This document shows, one piece after another, positions 15,010 to 26,182 of a stretch of 64,000 bases of DNA; position 1 is the first letter of the stretch; every line of letters begins with the position of its first letter. The notes beneath the pieces were generated by a model. The model was not told the DNA's origin, searched no databases, and saw nothing but the letters and a program-made list of their open reading frames with translations. The position numbers were made by a program, and so were the translations under genes. The stretch is taken from contig JADJGQ010000002.1 in NCBI GenBank assembly GCA_016708025.1, positions 744,001-808,000 of the forward strand. The letters run 5' to 3'. The DNA is from a bacterium (GTDB lineage: Bacteria; Zixibacteria; MSB-5A5; GN15; FEB-12).

Positions 15010-18000
15010 TCAACTGCAGCCGCTAGTGGAGCCGCAGGTGTCGCACTTCAGACAGGTACCGTTGCGGACCATCGTAAACTGTCCGCATTCTCGACACATG
15101 TCACCCTCGTATCCTCTTAGCCGCGCGTTTCGGATCTGGTGGAGTCTTTGGTCTCCTTCGGAACCTGAATCTGGAGTTGCGACATATGCAAACACCGCCT
15201 CCGTGCGGCCGCCTTTTGGAGCTGGAGCCGTCGCGTCCATCGACTTACCATGACCATTTCCTCCATTTGCCTTGCCGTTCCCGCCGTTTCCATGGCCGTT
15301 GCCGTCGGCGTCCTTCTTGAACGTCAAGTGGGTTGTATGTATGTCATCAGCTTTTCTCGAGGCAGTAGCGGACTGAGGAGCCGACGCGAACGGCGCCGGT
15401 TCTTCAGCTTCGTATTCGATCCCTTCGTCACCGGGGGTGCCGATGGTATCCGAGCGCAGGTCATCTTCGGTGACGTGCGCGAGATCCTGGCGGCCGAGGT
15501 AGGTGATCGCCAGTTCGCGGAAGATGTAATCAATGATCGAAGTGGAACGCTTGATCGACTTGTTGCCATCGACCATGCCGTTCGGCTCAAAGCGAGCAAA
15601 GAGGAAAGCCTCGACGAACTCTTCGAGCGGGACGCCATGCTGGAGTCCGAGCGAGATGGCGATAGCGAAGCAGTTCATCAGCGAACGGAAGGCGGCGCCT
15701 TCGCGATGCATGTCGAGGAAGATCTCGCCAAGCGTGCCGTCATTGTATTCGCCGGTGCGAAGGTAGATCTTGTGTCCACCGACTTCGGCTTTCTGGGTAT
15801 AGCCACCACGGCGATGCGGCAGTTTGCGGCGTTTCGCGAGATAGCGATAGATAACTTTCTCGGCCATCTTCTGCGAGGCGGCAGAGACGGAGAGCGGCGT
15901 GTGAACCTCTTCATGCTCGTCATCTAGCAGAGCGGAATTGAGCGGCTGAGAGAGCTTGGAGCCATCGCGATAGAGTGCGACCGCCTTGTTCATGGTTTCC
16001 CACGAGAGACGGTAGGCCTTCTTGACATCGTCAATGGTCGCCTCGGCCGGCATGTTGATCGTTTTGGAGATAGCGCCGGAGATGAAGGGCTGAGCGGCGG
16101 CCATCATCCGGATATGCGCTTCATACTGAATGAAGCGGGTCCCCTTGCGACCGCACTTATTGGCGCAGTCAAAGATGGGGAGATGTTTGTCCTGCAACAG
16201 CGGGGCGCCCTCGAGGGTCATCGTGCCGCAGCAGTATTCATTGGCGGCTTCGATCTGCTCTTTGGTGAAGCCGAGTTCGCGGAGGAGATTGAAGTCCCAG
16301 CGGTCGGTCTGATCTTCGCCAAAGCCAAGGCTGTGATGAACGAAATCTTCGCCGAGGATATGCTTGTTGAAGGCGAAGGTGATATCGAAGACGTTTTCTA
16401 ATGAGCTTTCGAGTTTGTCGATCTCTTCATCGCCGAAGCCTTTGGCACGGAGCGATTCATGATTGATGAACGGCGCCTGGCGAAGGGTTCGGGTGCCGGT
16501 GGCGTAGGTGATGATCGCATTGGTCTGTTCTTCGGAATAACCAAGGCGACGGAGCGCTTCAGGAACCGAATTGTTGATGATCTTGAAATAGCCACCGCCG
16601 GCGAGTTTTTTGAATTTCACGAGGGCGAAATCCGGCTCGATCCCGGTGGTGTCGCAATCCATGAGAAGGCCGATCGTGCCGGTTGGGGCGATGACGGTCG
16701 ACTGGGCATTGCGATAGCCGTAGACCTCGCCAAGTTCGATCGCTCTGTCCCAGACCTGACGGGCGGCCTTGACCATCTCTTCGGAGAGATAGTTCGGGTT
16801 GATGCCGATCGGCTTGATAGTGAGGGATTCGTACTCGGACTTGTCCGAGTTGTAGGCGGCGCGGCGATGGTTGCGCATGACGCGAAGCATGGCATCGCGG
16901 TTGCGGTAGAAGGCCGGGAAGGCTCCCTGTTCTTTGGCCATTTCGGCGGAGGCCATGTAGGCGCCACCGGTCAGGAGAGCGGAGATCGCACCGCAGAGCG
17001 CGTAGCCTTGCGGAGAATCATACGGGATTCCCATGCGCATCAGGACTGTGCCGAGGTTGGCATAGCCGAGGCCGAGAGTGCGGAATTCGTATGACTTCTG
17101 GGCGATGACACGCGACGGATATGAGGCCATCAGGACGGAGATCTCGAGGACGACGGTCCAGATACGGATCGCATGCAGGTAGCCCTTGATGTCGAAGTTA
17201 CCATCGGCATCCACGAACTTGATCAGGTTGATCGAGGCGAGGTTGCAAGCGGTATCATCGAGGAACATATATTCCGAGCAAGGATTGGACGCGTTGATCC
17301 GGCCATCATCGGGGCAGGTATGCCATTCATTGATGGTGGTGTCGTACTGGACGCCGGGATCGGCACAAGCCCAGGCAGAGTAGGTGATCTTATCCCAGAG
17401 TTGACCGGAAGAGATCGTTTTGATGACCTTGCCGTCGGTGCGGGCTTTCAGCTCCCAGTCTTTTCCATCTTTGAGACGCTCAAAGAAGCTATTGGCAATA
17501 CGAACCGAGTTGTTTGAGTTCTGTCCGGAGACAGTCAAGTAGGCTTCGGAGTCCCAATCGGTATCATATTCGGAGAACTGGATATCGGTAAAGCCTTGTT
17601 TGGCCAGGTCGAGAACTTTCTGGATGTAACCTGGCGGAACGGCGAGACGTCGAGCAAGCCGGATAGCGTCGCGAAGTTTCTGATTGCGGTGCGGGTCTGT
17701 TTCATAGACCGAGTTACCGTTGGTGCCGGAGACTCGGGCGGCCTCAACAATAGCCTTAAGCTGCTGCTTGATGACTTTGGAGCCGGCGACGAGGGAAGCG
17801 ACTTTCTGTTCTTCGACCACTTTCCAGTCGATGAAGTCGAGGATGTCCGGGTGATCCAGGTCGAGGCAGACCATCTTGGCGGCACGACGGGTGGTGCCAC
17901 CGGACTTGATTGCGCCAGCGGCGCGGTCGCCGATCTTGAGGAACGACATCAAACCGGAGGACTGGCCGCCGCCGGAGAGCGGTTCGGCAGAGCCACGCAG

Positions 18001-18663
18001 ATTCGAGAAGTTGGTGCCGGTACCGGAGCCATACTTAAAGAGGCGGGCCTCACGCACCCAGAGATCCATAATGCCGCCTTCGTTCACCAGATCATCGGAG
18101 ATCGATTGAATGAAGCAGGCATGGGGCTGGGGGTGTTCATAGGCATTCTTTGATTCGGTCAACGTGTGTGTGACCGGGTCGACATAATAGTGACCCTGCG
18201 GTTTGCCGGAGATACCGTACGCCCAGTTGAGGCCGGTATTAAACCACTGCGGGGAATTGGGCGCGGCGATCTGGGTCGCGAGCATATAGCAGAGTTCGTC
18301 GTAGAATGCTTTGGCATCCGCGGCGGACTCGAAATAGCCGTGCTTTTCTCCCCAATGTCGCCAGCAACCGGCGAGACGATGGAACACCTGGCGGGCATCC
18401 GTTTCGCCACCGGTTTTCTGCTGTCCGTCGGCGTCAAGGCTCGGATTGCCTTGCTCGTCGGTCAGCGGAACACCGGCTTTACGGAAGTACTTTTGAGCCA
18501 GAATATCGACAGCTACCTGGGACCAGCTTTCGGGGACCTCGATATTGTCGAGTTTGAAGACGACGGAACCATCGGGATTGCGGATCTCCGAGACACGTTT
18601 AGCAAAGGGGATCCGGCTGTACGGTGATTCATCTTCGCGCGTAAAGTAACGATCTATTTTCAC
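15010..18663 (-). CDS. nrdJ: Adenosylcobalamin-dependent (class II) ribonucleotide reductase
   Basis: This 1217-aa class II enzyme reduces ribonucleotides to deoxyribonucleotides with a cobalamin-generated thiyl radical, independent of oxygen. The active-site loop NPCSEYMFLDDTACNLASINL holds the radical-site Cys and catalytic Glu/Asn, and APTGTIGLLMDCDTTGIEPDFALVK is the phosphate-binding region. A glycine/asparagine/histidine-rich linker leads to a C-terminal Cys-pair domain (CRECGQF...CLKCDTCGSTSGCS) that probably re-reduces the active site. The GTG at 18663 has AGGAGG just upstream. Tandem NrdR boxes lie about 175-220 bases upstream. No class I or III reductase is seen here. Confidence 0.95.
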   Translation of the reverse strand: MKIDRYFTREDESPYSRIPFAKRVSEIRNPDGSVVFKLDNIEVPESWSQVAVDILAQKYFRKAGVPLTDEQGNPSLDADGQQKTGGETDARQVFHRLAGCWRHWGEKHGYFESAADAKAFYDELCYMLATQIAAPNSPQWFNTGLNWAYGISGKPQGHYYVDPVTHTLTESKNAYEHPQPHACFIQSISDDLVNEGGIMDLWVREARLFKYGSGTGTNFSNLRGSAEPLSGGGQSSGLMSFLKIGDRAAGAIKSGGTTRRAAKMVCLDLDHPDILDFIDWKVVEEQKVASLVAGSKVIKQQLKAIVEAARVSGTNGNSVYETDPHRNQKLRDAIRLARRLAVPPGYIQKVLDLAKQGFTDIQFSEYDTDWDSEAYLTVSGQNSNNSVRIANSFFERLKDGKDWELKARTDGKVIKTISSGQLWDKITYSAWACADPGVQYDTTINEWHTCPDDGRINASNPCSEYMFLDDTACNLASINLIKFVDADGNFDIKGYLHAIRIWTVVLEISVLMASYPSRVIAQKSYEFRTLGLGYANLGTVLMRMGIPYDSPQGYALCGAISALLTGGAYMASAEMAKEQGAFPAFYRNRDAMLRVMRNHRRAAYNSDKSEYESLTIKPIGINPNYLSEEMVKAARQVWDRAIELGEVYGYRNAQSTVIAPTGTIGLLMDCDTTGIEPDFALVKFKKLAGGGYFKIINNSVPEALRRLGYSEEQTNAIITYATGTRTLRQAPFINHESLRAKGFGDEEIDKLESSLENVFDITFAFNKHILGEDFVHHSLGFGEDQTDRWDFNLLRELGFTKEQIEAANEYCCGTMTLEGAPLLQDKHLPIFDCANKCGRKGTRFIQYEAHIRMMAAAQPFISGAISKTINMPAEATIDDVKKAYRLSWETMNKAVALYRDGSKLSQPLNSALLDDEHEEVHTPLSVSAASQKMAEKVIYRYLAKRRKLPHRRGGYTQKAEVGGHKIYLRTGEYNDGTLGEIFLDMHREGAAFRSLMNCFAIAISLGLQHGVPLEEFVEAFLFARFEPNGMVDGNKSIKRSTSIIDYIFRELAITYLGRQDLAHVTEDDLRSDTIGTPGDEGIEYEAEEPAPFASAPQSATASRKADDIHTTHLTFKKDADGNGHGNGGNGKANGGNGHGKSMDATAPAPKGGRTEAVFAYVATPDSGSEGDQRLHQIRNARLRGYEGDMCRECGQFTMVRNGTCLKCDTCGSTSGCS

Positions 18664-18836
18664 ACTCCACCTCCTGTGGGGCAGCCAGACTCAAAAGCGA
18701 CATGTCCATCCGTTGAGATGTCACTGGACTGTCCGGCGGCCGGATACTACTATTCGAGTTATAAAGTCAGGGGATGAGTTCTGGCAGAGCCAGCGCGAGT
18801 ATAGAAATCATCGGCCGAGCCATATCTCCTGAGCGA

Positions 18837-18883
18837 CCCCAATATATTGGGGTCACAAATGGGGGGACCACTAAAAATTGTGT
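18837..18883 (-). promoter_or_regulatory. Tandem NrdR boxes upstream of nrdJ
   Basis: Box 1 (18837-18852) is CCCCAATATATTGGGG, the centre of a perfect 20-base palindrome at 18835-18854. Box 2 (18868-18883) is CCACTAAAAATTGTGT, a degenerate copy of the same pattern. They are 15 bases apart, with centres 31 bases apart (three helical turns). That is the arrangement known for the ribonucleotide-reductase repressor NrdR, whose box core is CAATATATTG-like. NrdR senses ATP/dATP. No nrdR gene is in the window. Confidence 0.8.
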
Positions 18884-19134
18884 TTTTGTCTCCCAATCTT
18901 CTATCCGATTGTCAAGCAATGGGCTAAGAAGTTGGCGGCGAAGTCGGGTTTTCTGGTTCGGCGGAGATCGAAACAAACCCTAACAATTCGGTAATGATAA
19001 TCTATTATTCAATAAGCCCTTACAGGGGTCCAGCCTGAGATAACGGGTGACGAAAAGTCCATTATTTTTCGGTTAGCACTTACCTTGTTGAGTTGCTATG
19101 AGTTACGAGAATCGCACATCTTATCAACACCGTA

Positions 19135-19147
19135 TGCACAGTGTGCA
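19135..19147. promoter_or_regulatory. Palindromic site, candidate operator
   Basis: TGCACA-G-TGTGCA is a perfect 13-base palindrome in the nrdJ-ctaB divergent region. It could bind a regulator of the respiratory genes; the factor is unknown. Confidence 0.35.
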
Positions 19148-19289
19148 CATTGTTTGAGGGGCCTTTTCTGGCCGAAAATTGGTGATCAGGTGGGGCGAAA
19201 AAGCGCCTATTAATGGTGTGGTGATATTACCGTCACGCGCGGCGGATTAGTCAAGCATGCTGGTCGCTCATCATTGATCCCGTTTCTCA

Positions 19290-19319
19290 TTGACAGCATG
19301 GCTCCATTATGACTTTAAT
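19290..19319 (+). promoter_or_regulatory. Promoter for ctaB
   Basis: TTGACA (19290-19295) and TTTAAT (19314-19319) are 18 bases apart, giving a leader of about 135 bases before ctaB. Confidence 0.55.
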
Positions 19320-19461
19320 AGCGCTGGTTTGACCGATCGATCTGGGCGGCGAGGGAACCTCACCGGACAGAGACTGTTGCACAAATCGATTCGCGACCGG
19401 GTACCGCCTGTGATCAAACCTACGGCTACTTCTATTCCGGGCGCACAACACAAGGATAGAG

Positions 19462-20334
19462 ATGATAACCAGGCTCCGCCATTATATCCAACTGACCAAG
19501 CCGACCATTATGTTGCTGGTGTTGTTCACCGGCGGGACCGCCTTGGTGATGGAGGGGAGTCTGCTGCATGAGCCACTGAAGTTTTTCCTGGTGCTGGTCG
19601 GCCTCTATTTGACCGGGGGGAGCGCCAACGCGCTCAATCAATATTTCGAGCGAGAGATCGATGCCAAGATGGAGCGGACAGCGCGCCGTCGTCCGTTGCC
19701 CCTGCATTTCCTGGGGCCGAAAGAGGCGCTGATCTTTGCGGTGACGATCGGGGTGATCGGAGTGCTGCTGTTCGGCTACTTCTTTAATTGGCTGACCGCG
19801 CTGATGTCGCTGGCGACCCTGCTTTTCTACGCGCTTTTCTACACGCTATTTCTCAAGCCGCACACGTGGCATAATATAGTGATCGGCGGCGCAGCGGGGG
19901 CGATGGCTCCGGTTGGGGCTTGGGCGGCAGCGACCGGTCAGACGGCGGTGGCCCCCTGGTTGCTTTTCCTGATCATTTTCCTCTGGACCCCGCCACACTT
20001 CTGGGCGCTGGCGCTTTATTGCAAAGAAGATTACATCAAGGCCCGCTTACCAATGTTGCCGGTGATCAAGGGGGATGATGCGACATTCCGTCAGATCATG
20101 ATCTATACCTATGCGCTTATCCTGGTCAGCCTGGCGCTTTTTGCCGTCGGGGCGGGGTGGCTTTATTTGATAGTGGCGGTCGGGTTGGGCGGATACCTGG
20201 TAAAGAAGGCGCTGGTAGCGCGCCGTCTCAAGACGGTGCCGGCCATGCGCGGTCTGTTTGGATTTTCGATCGTCTACCTGTTCGGGCTATTTCTGGCGCT
20301 GATCGCGGATATTCTGGTCGCACGGTCGATCTAA
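19462..20334 (+). CDS. ctaB: Protoheme IX farnesyltransferase (heme O synthase)
   Basis: This 290-aa UbiA-family membrane protein attaches a farnesyl group to heme b to make heme o, the precursor of heme a for the oxidase encoded downstream. The prenyl-diphosphate motif is SANALNQYFEREIDAKMERTARRPLP-like (NxxxD with conserved Arg residues), and the second motif is WTPPHFWALALYCKEDYIKARLPMLPVIKG. About eight helices and typical length. It heads the respiratory gene cluster, with heme A synthase at the far end. Confidence 0.95.
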   Translation: MITRLRHYIQLTKPTIMLLVLFTGGTALVMEGSLLHEPLKFFLVLVGLYLTGGSANALNQYFEREIDAKMERTARRRPLPLHFLGPKEALIFAVTIGVIGVLLFGYFFNWLTALMSLATLLFYALFYTLFLKPHTWHNIVIGGAAGAMAPVGAWAAATGQTAVAPWLLFLIIFLWTPPHFWALALYCKEDYIKARLPMLPVIKGDDATFRQIMIYTYALILVSLALFAVGAGWLYLIVAVGLGGYLVKKALVARRLKTVPAMRGLFGFSIVYLFGLFLALIADILVARSI

Positions 20335-20405
20335 GTTGTCGTCCGTCCAACATTTAGTACATAGAACCAAGTAGTCTATAATTTGGCCGACTAGTGAATT
20401 GCCGG

Positions 20406-20433
20406 TTGACATCGGCTATTTTGAGGGTTTAAT
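20406..20433 (+). promoter_or_regulatory. Candidate promoter for the ACIII-oxidase operon
   Basis: TTGACA (20406-20411) and TTTAAT (20428-20433) with 16 bases between. A separate TATAAT at 20377-20382 with a poor -35 is an alternative. The leader to actA would be about 118 bases. Confidence 0.5.
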
Positions 20434-20557
20434 TCGAGGCCAATACGTAACACAGGAAACGATTACAAGGATCATGCGAGCGCAGTCCGGGCAGATAGAT
20501 TTTTTCGGTTGTCCTCGCGCCCAATTCTTGTGAAATTAGTAACAAGCATCTGATTCT

Positions 20558-21205
20558 ATGGCTCAGATATTTCCGAAATGGACCAATCAACTTCCGCCAA
20601 TGCTGGCCGGAGGGGCTGTCTGTCTACTGACAGCAGTAACGCTTTTCTTCTGGTATTACGGATCACCCAGTTACACGGATGTCGGTTATCGGCCAAAACA
20701 GCCGGTCCCGTACAGCCATAAGGTGCATGCCGGGGATCTGGGGATGGACTGCCGTTACTGCCACACCGGAGTAGAGAAGTCGTTTGAGGCGAATGTACCT
20801 CCCACACAGACTTGCATGAATTGCCACAAGCTGGTGCTCCCCGAGAGTGCCAAGCTGTTGCCGGTTCGTGAGAGCTTTGCGAGCGGCATGCCAATCCAGT
20901 GGGTGCGTGTCCACAAGATCCCGGATTTTGCATTTTTCGATCACTCAGCGCATTTGCATGCGGGCGTGGGGTGCGCTTCCTGTCACGGCAATGTTGCCGA
21001 CATGGAAGAGGTTCAGTTAGTGAAACCGCTTAGTATGGGCTGGTGCCTGGATTGCCATCGCAATCCGGATATGCACCTTCGCCCGGTCAATGAGATCACC
21101 AATATGAAGTGGATGCCCCCAGCCGATCAGTTGGAGTTTGCCGCCCGGGTCAAAAAGGAGAAAGGGATCAATCCACCGCAGGATTGTTCAGGATGTCACC
21201 GATGA
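20558..21205 (+). CDS. actA: Alternative Complex III subunit A, pentaheme cytochrome c
   Basis: This 215-aa protein has an N-terminal membrane anchor (about 15-35) and five CxxCH heme c motifs: CRYCH, CMNCH, CASCH, CLDCH and CSGCH. That is the ActA layout. In ACIII it collects electrons from the iron-sulfur subunit B and passes them toward the monoheme subunit or directly to the oxidase, on the periplasmic face. It begins the run actABCDEF, and its stop overlaps the ActB start as ATGA. Confidence 0.93.
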   Translation: MAQIFPKWTNQLPPMLAGGAVCLLTAVTLFFWYYGSPSYTDVGYRPKQPVPYSHKVHAGDLGMDCRYCHTGVEKSFEANVPPTQTCMNCHKLVLPESAKLLPVRESFASGMPIQWVRVHKIPDFAFFDHSAHLHAGVGCASCHGNVADMEEVQLVKPLSMGWCLDCHRNPDMHLRPVNEITNMKWMPPADQLEFAARVKKEKGINPPQDCSGCHR

Positions 21206-24200
21206 AAGAGAAGAAGCAGACCACCGGACTGGCATATTGGCGGAGTCTCGATCAGCTCGAAAATTCTCCTGATTTCAAGGAATTCCTTCATCGCGAATTT
21301 CCGCAGGGGGCCTCGGAGTTTGATAATAGCTGGTCGCGTCGTAGTTTCCTGACGCTGATGGGTGCATCGGTCGCACTCGCCGGATTGGCCGGGTGCCGTC
21401 GACCGGTCGATAAGATCGTTCCGTATGTTACCCAGCCTGAAGAGATCACACCGGGGATGCCTAATTATTATGCGACGGCGATGCCGTTCGGTCAGAACGC
21501 GCTCGGGTTGCTGGTCAAAAGCATCAACGGTCGTCCGATCAAGATCGAGGGAAATCCTGAGCATGGCTCAACACGCGGATCATCCAGCGTGCTGATGCAG
21601 GCGGAGATCCTGAATCTGTATGATCCGGATCGGTCACGCATTCCGACCAAGTCGGGCGCGGTTTCGAACTGGGATGATTTCGTCACGTTCTGGCGCGAGC
21701 GGCTGACTTTCTTCCAGGGGAATCAAGGGCAGGGGCTGGCGTTTCTGACTGAAGAATTCCACTCACCGACTCTGTATAGATTGGCCGAACAGATCAAAAA
21801 GCAACTCCCGCTGGCGACCTGGGTGGTGTACGAACCGCTGGGGAATGAGCAGGCATATGAGGGAGTGCGGATGGCGACGGGCAAATCACTCCAGCCGCTG
21901 TATCAGCTTGATCGCGCCGAAGTGATTCTGTCATTGGATGCGGACTTCATTGCGCACGATTCTGACTCGGTCAGGTTGGCGCGACAGTTCGCGGATGGCC
22001 GTCGAGTGATGGCGCAGACGGATAAGATGAATCGGCTGTATGCGGTCGAGAGCAATTACTCGGTAACCGGAGCGACGGCGGATCATCGGCTACGCATCCA
22101 ATCGCGACAGGTCGGCGACTTCCTGGTAGTGCTCGGCCGGGAATTGCAGTCGATGGGGCTCAGCTTGCCGGCCTTCGCCGGGCTGACGACCACTGGCACG
22201 TATGATTCCAAGTGGGTGACCGGGTTGGCGCGTGACCTCGCACGGTCGCGCGGCAAATCGGCGATACTGGTTGGTAAACAGCAGCCTGCCTCGGTGCATG
22301 CACTCGCAGTGGCGCTCAACGAAGCGCTGGGGAATGTCGGCACGACACTGACATTTGTAGAAATCAAAGATAGTTATCTTCCTGCCAATGCCGGGCTCAA
22401 ATCGCTTACCGACCAGATGAAGGCGGGGGCAGTTGATACCTTAGTGATGCTGGGCGGCAACCCGGTCTATTCTGCGCCGGTTGATCTGCAGTTTGCCGCG
22501 GCTCTGCCGAAAGTGAAGAACTCGATCCATCTGGCGACGCATGTCGACGAGACTTCGAATCTGTCGACCTGGCATTTGCCGCAGTCGCATTTCCTCGAAG
22601 CGTGGGGAGATGTACGGGCGCTGGATGGAACCCTGAGTGTGATCCAGCCGCTGATCGAGCCGCTCTTCAGTTCGCAGTCGACCTGCGAAGTGATGAACCT
22701 GCTGGCGACCGGTACGAAAGTTAAGGGATATGATGTAGTGCGGGAGAGCTGGCAGAGTTCACTCGCCGGAGCCGGGTTTGAGAAGTCCTGGCGGAAAGTG
22801 CTGCATGACGGCATGCTGCCAGAGAGCGCGGAAGCGCCAGTCGCAGTTTCAGTCGATATGATGGCGGTGCGGAATCATCTGGCGGCGAGTCCGCTACCTT
22901 CCGGGATCGCCGATGGAAATAATCTTGAGATCCTGTTTACCGAATCCAACCTGTATGACGGACGCTTTGCCAACAACGGTTGGCTACAGGAATTGCCTGA
23001 TCCGATCACGCGGCTGTCGTGGGACAATGCTGCCCTGATCAGCCAGAAGACGGCGCAAGCGTTCGGTCTGCACAATGGAGATATGGCGCGAGTAGCCCAT
23101 CAGGGGAATGAACTTGAGCTCCCGATCTGGATCAATCCAGGTCAGGCAGATAATTCGGTGACAGTGCGGCTCGGCTACGGCCGGACGGCCGCAGGGCGGG
23201 TGGCTGAAAACGTTGGGTTCGACTGTTACAAACTGCGGACCTCTAACTCGCTCGGCTTTGGCCTGGGTGCGACCATCAGCAAGGTTGGAAGAACCTACAG
23301 TCTGTCGAATGTGCAGGACCATGGTTCAATGGAAGGTCGTCCGATCCTTCGGGAAGCGACGCTCGACCAGTACCAGAAGACTGGTGAATTTTATCCGGAG
23401 ATGATCGCGCATCCTCCGCTTCTCCCAATGTGGGATCAGCATACGTATGACACCGGTTATCAGTGGGGAATGAGTATCGATCTGACTGCGTGCACCGGCT
23501 GCAACGCCTGTGTGATCGCCTGTCAGGCAGAGAACAATATCCCGATCGTCGGCAAGGAGCAGGTATCGCGAGGCCGCGAGATGCACTGGATGCGACTGGA
23601 TCGGTACTATAAAGGTGATGTTGCTGAGCCGGAAGTGTCGCATCAGCCGATGATGTGCCAGCACTGTGAAATGGCTCCGTGCGAAAACGTCTGCCCGGTG
23701 GCGGCGACGGTCCATGACAAAGAGGGGCTCAATGTCATGGTCTACAACCGGTGTATCGGGACGCGGTATTGTTCCAACAACTGCCCCTACAAGGTGCGCC
23801 GATTCAATTTCTTCAACTACACCAAGGATCTTCCGGAGACGGTCAAGATGGCGCAGAATCCGGATGTGACGGTGCGAACGCGCGGTGTGATGGAGAAGTG
23901 CACGTTCTGTATTCAGCGGATCAACGCGGGTAAGCTGGCGGCCAAGTTGGAGGACCGGACGGTTAACGATGGTGAGATCGTGACCGCCTGTCAGCAAGCG
24001 TGCCCAAGCAAAGCGATCGTCTTTGGAAATATCAATGACCCGTCGAGCCAGGTGGTGGCGCTCAAGAAGGGGAACCGCGATTACGCGGTGCTGGAAGAGC
24101 TGAACACCAAGCCGCGGACGACATACCTTGCAAAAATCCGAAACGTCAATCCGGAGATCGGGACAGCCGTTGTTTCCGGGGACGCTCATGCAACGCATAA

Positions 24201-24207
24201 AGGGTGA
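21202..24207 (+). CDS. actB: Alternative Complex III subunit B, molybdopterin-like and iron-sulfur fusion
   Basis: About 1001 aa. A twin-arginine-like signal (SRRSFLTLMGASVALAGLAGC, Arg46-Arg47) precedes a large domain related to molybdopterin oxidoreductases; in this family it lacks the cofactor. The C-terminal ferredoxin-like domain binds clusters through CTGCNACVIACQ, CQHCEMAPCENVCP, CIGTRYCSNNCP and CTFC...CQQACP. ACIII oxidises menaquinol and ActB wires electrons to cytochrome subunits. The ATG at 21202 overlaps the actA stop and has AGGA nine bases upstream; the frame is open 31 codons earlier inside actA, which is not credible as a start. Confidence 0.94.
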   Translation: MKEKKQTTGLAYWRSLDQLENSPDFKEFLHREFPQGASEFDNSWSRRSFLTLMGASVALAGLAGCRRPVDKIVPYVTQPEEITPGMPNYYATAMPFGQNALGLLVKSINGRPIKIEGNPEHGSTRGSSSVLMQAEILNLYDPDRSRIPTKSGAVSNWDDFVTFWRERLTFFQGNQGQGLAFLTEEFHSPTLYRLAEQIKKQLPLATWVVYEPLGNEQAYEGVRMATGKSLQPLYQLDRAEVILSLDADFIAHDSDSVRLARQFADGRRVMAQTDKMNRLYAVESNYSVTGATADHRLRIQSRQVGDFLVVLGRELQSMGLSLPAFAGLTTTGTYDSKWVTGLARDLARSRGKSAILVGKQQPASVHALAVALNEALGNVGTTLTFVEIKDSYLPANAGLKSLTDQMKAGAVDTLVMLGGNPVYSAPVDLQFAAALPKVKNSIHLATHVDETSNLSTWHLPQSHFLEAWGDVRALDGTLSVIQPLIEPLFSSQSTCEVMNLLATGTKVKGYDVVRESWQSSLAGAGFEKSWRKVLHDGMLPESAEAPVAVSVDMMAVRNHLAASPLPSGIADGNNLEILFTESNLYDGRFANNGWLQELPDPITRLSWDNAALISQKTAQAFGLHNGDMARVAHQGNELELPIWINPGQADNSVTVRLGYGRTAAGRVAENVGFDCYKLRTSNSLGFGLGATISKVGRTYSLSNVQDHGSMEGRPILREATLDQYQKTGEFYPEMIAHPPLLPMWDQHTYDTGYQWGMSIDLTACTGCNACVIACQAENNIPIVGKEQVSRGREMHWMRLDRYYKGDVAEPEVSHQPMMCQHCEMAPCENVCPVAATVHDKEGLNVMVYNRCIGTRYCSNNCPYKVRRFNFFNYTKDLPETVKMAQNPDVTVRTRGVMEKCTFCIQRINAGKLAAKLEDRTVNDGEIVTACQQACPSKAIVFGNINDPSSQVVALKKGNRDYAVLEELNTKPRTTYLAKIRNVNPEIGTAVVSGDAHATHKG

Positions 24208-24209
24208 CC

Positions 24210-25618
<1,409 letters not shown>

Positions 25619-25622
<4 letters not shown>

Positions 25623-26182
25623 GCGAAACAATGGCCGCTCCGGCGAAAGAGAAAATTTACGCGGTGATCGCGGAGTTTGCCGGTCCGAATGAATTACTGG
25701 GCGCCGCCGAAAAGGTGCGCGATGCCGGATATAAGAAGTGGGATGTTCACTCGCCGTTCCCGATCCATGGGATGGATGATGCGATGGGGGCGGGACAGTC
25801 GAAAGTCGGCTTGATCGCCGGGGCATGCGGTGCGGTAGGACTTGTCTCCGCGTTTGCGTTGCAGTATTGGACGCAGGCGGTGGATTATCCGCTGGTGATC
25901 GCGGGGAAGCCGTTCAATAGCTATCAGGCCTGGGTGGTCGTTTGTTTTGGACTGACCATTCTCTTCTCGGCGCTTGGTGCGGTGTTCGCCATGTTGATCC
26001 TGAATCGACTGCCGATGTGGTTCAACGGGCTGTTTTATTCCGAGCATTTCAGCGCCAAAGTGAATGATGACGGGTTTTTCGTCAGTATTGAATCGGACGA
26101 TGCGAAATTCGACCCGGCCAAGACCGAGGCATTCCTGAAATCGATAGGTGGTTCGCACGTGGAGGTGGTACGAGGACTATGA
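25619..26182 (+). CDS. actD: Alternative Complex III subunit D (DUF3341)
   Basis: This 187-aa protein has a cytoplasmic N-terminal segment beginning KIYAVIAEFAGPNELLGAAEKVRDAGYKKWDVHSPFPIHGMD, the DUF3341 signature, then two membrane helices and a short C-terminal domain. ActD is a structural subunit without cofactors. It is translationally coupled on both sides by ATGA overlaps with actC and actE. Confidence 0.93.

Larger units (their letters stand above)
18664..19461. other. Long intergenic region between nrdJ and ctaB
   Basis: Nearly 800 bases between divergent genes. It contains the NrdR boxes, a TTGACA on the minus strand (18910-18915), a 13-base palindrome TGCACA-G-TGTGCA at 19135-19147 and a promoter for ctaB. 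No gene is convincing. I looked for a cobalamin riboswitch ahead of nrdJ and found no B12-box sequence on the minus strand. Confidence 0.6.

Noticed and set aside
15250..18627. Several 100-225-codon frames antisense to nrdJ
   Set aside because: nrdJ is intact and conserved along its full length on the other strand; the antisense frames lack start signals and protein-like composition.
18664..19290. Cobalamin riboswitch ahead of the B12-dependent reductase
   Set aside because: No B12-box-like sequence was found on the minus strand; the NrdR boxes explain the regulation better.
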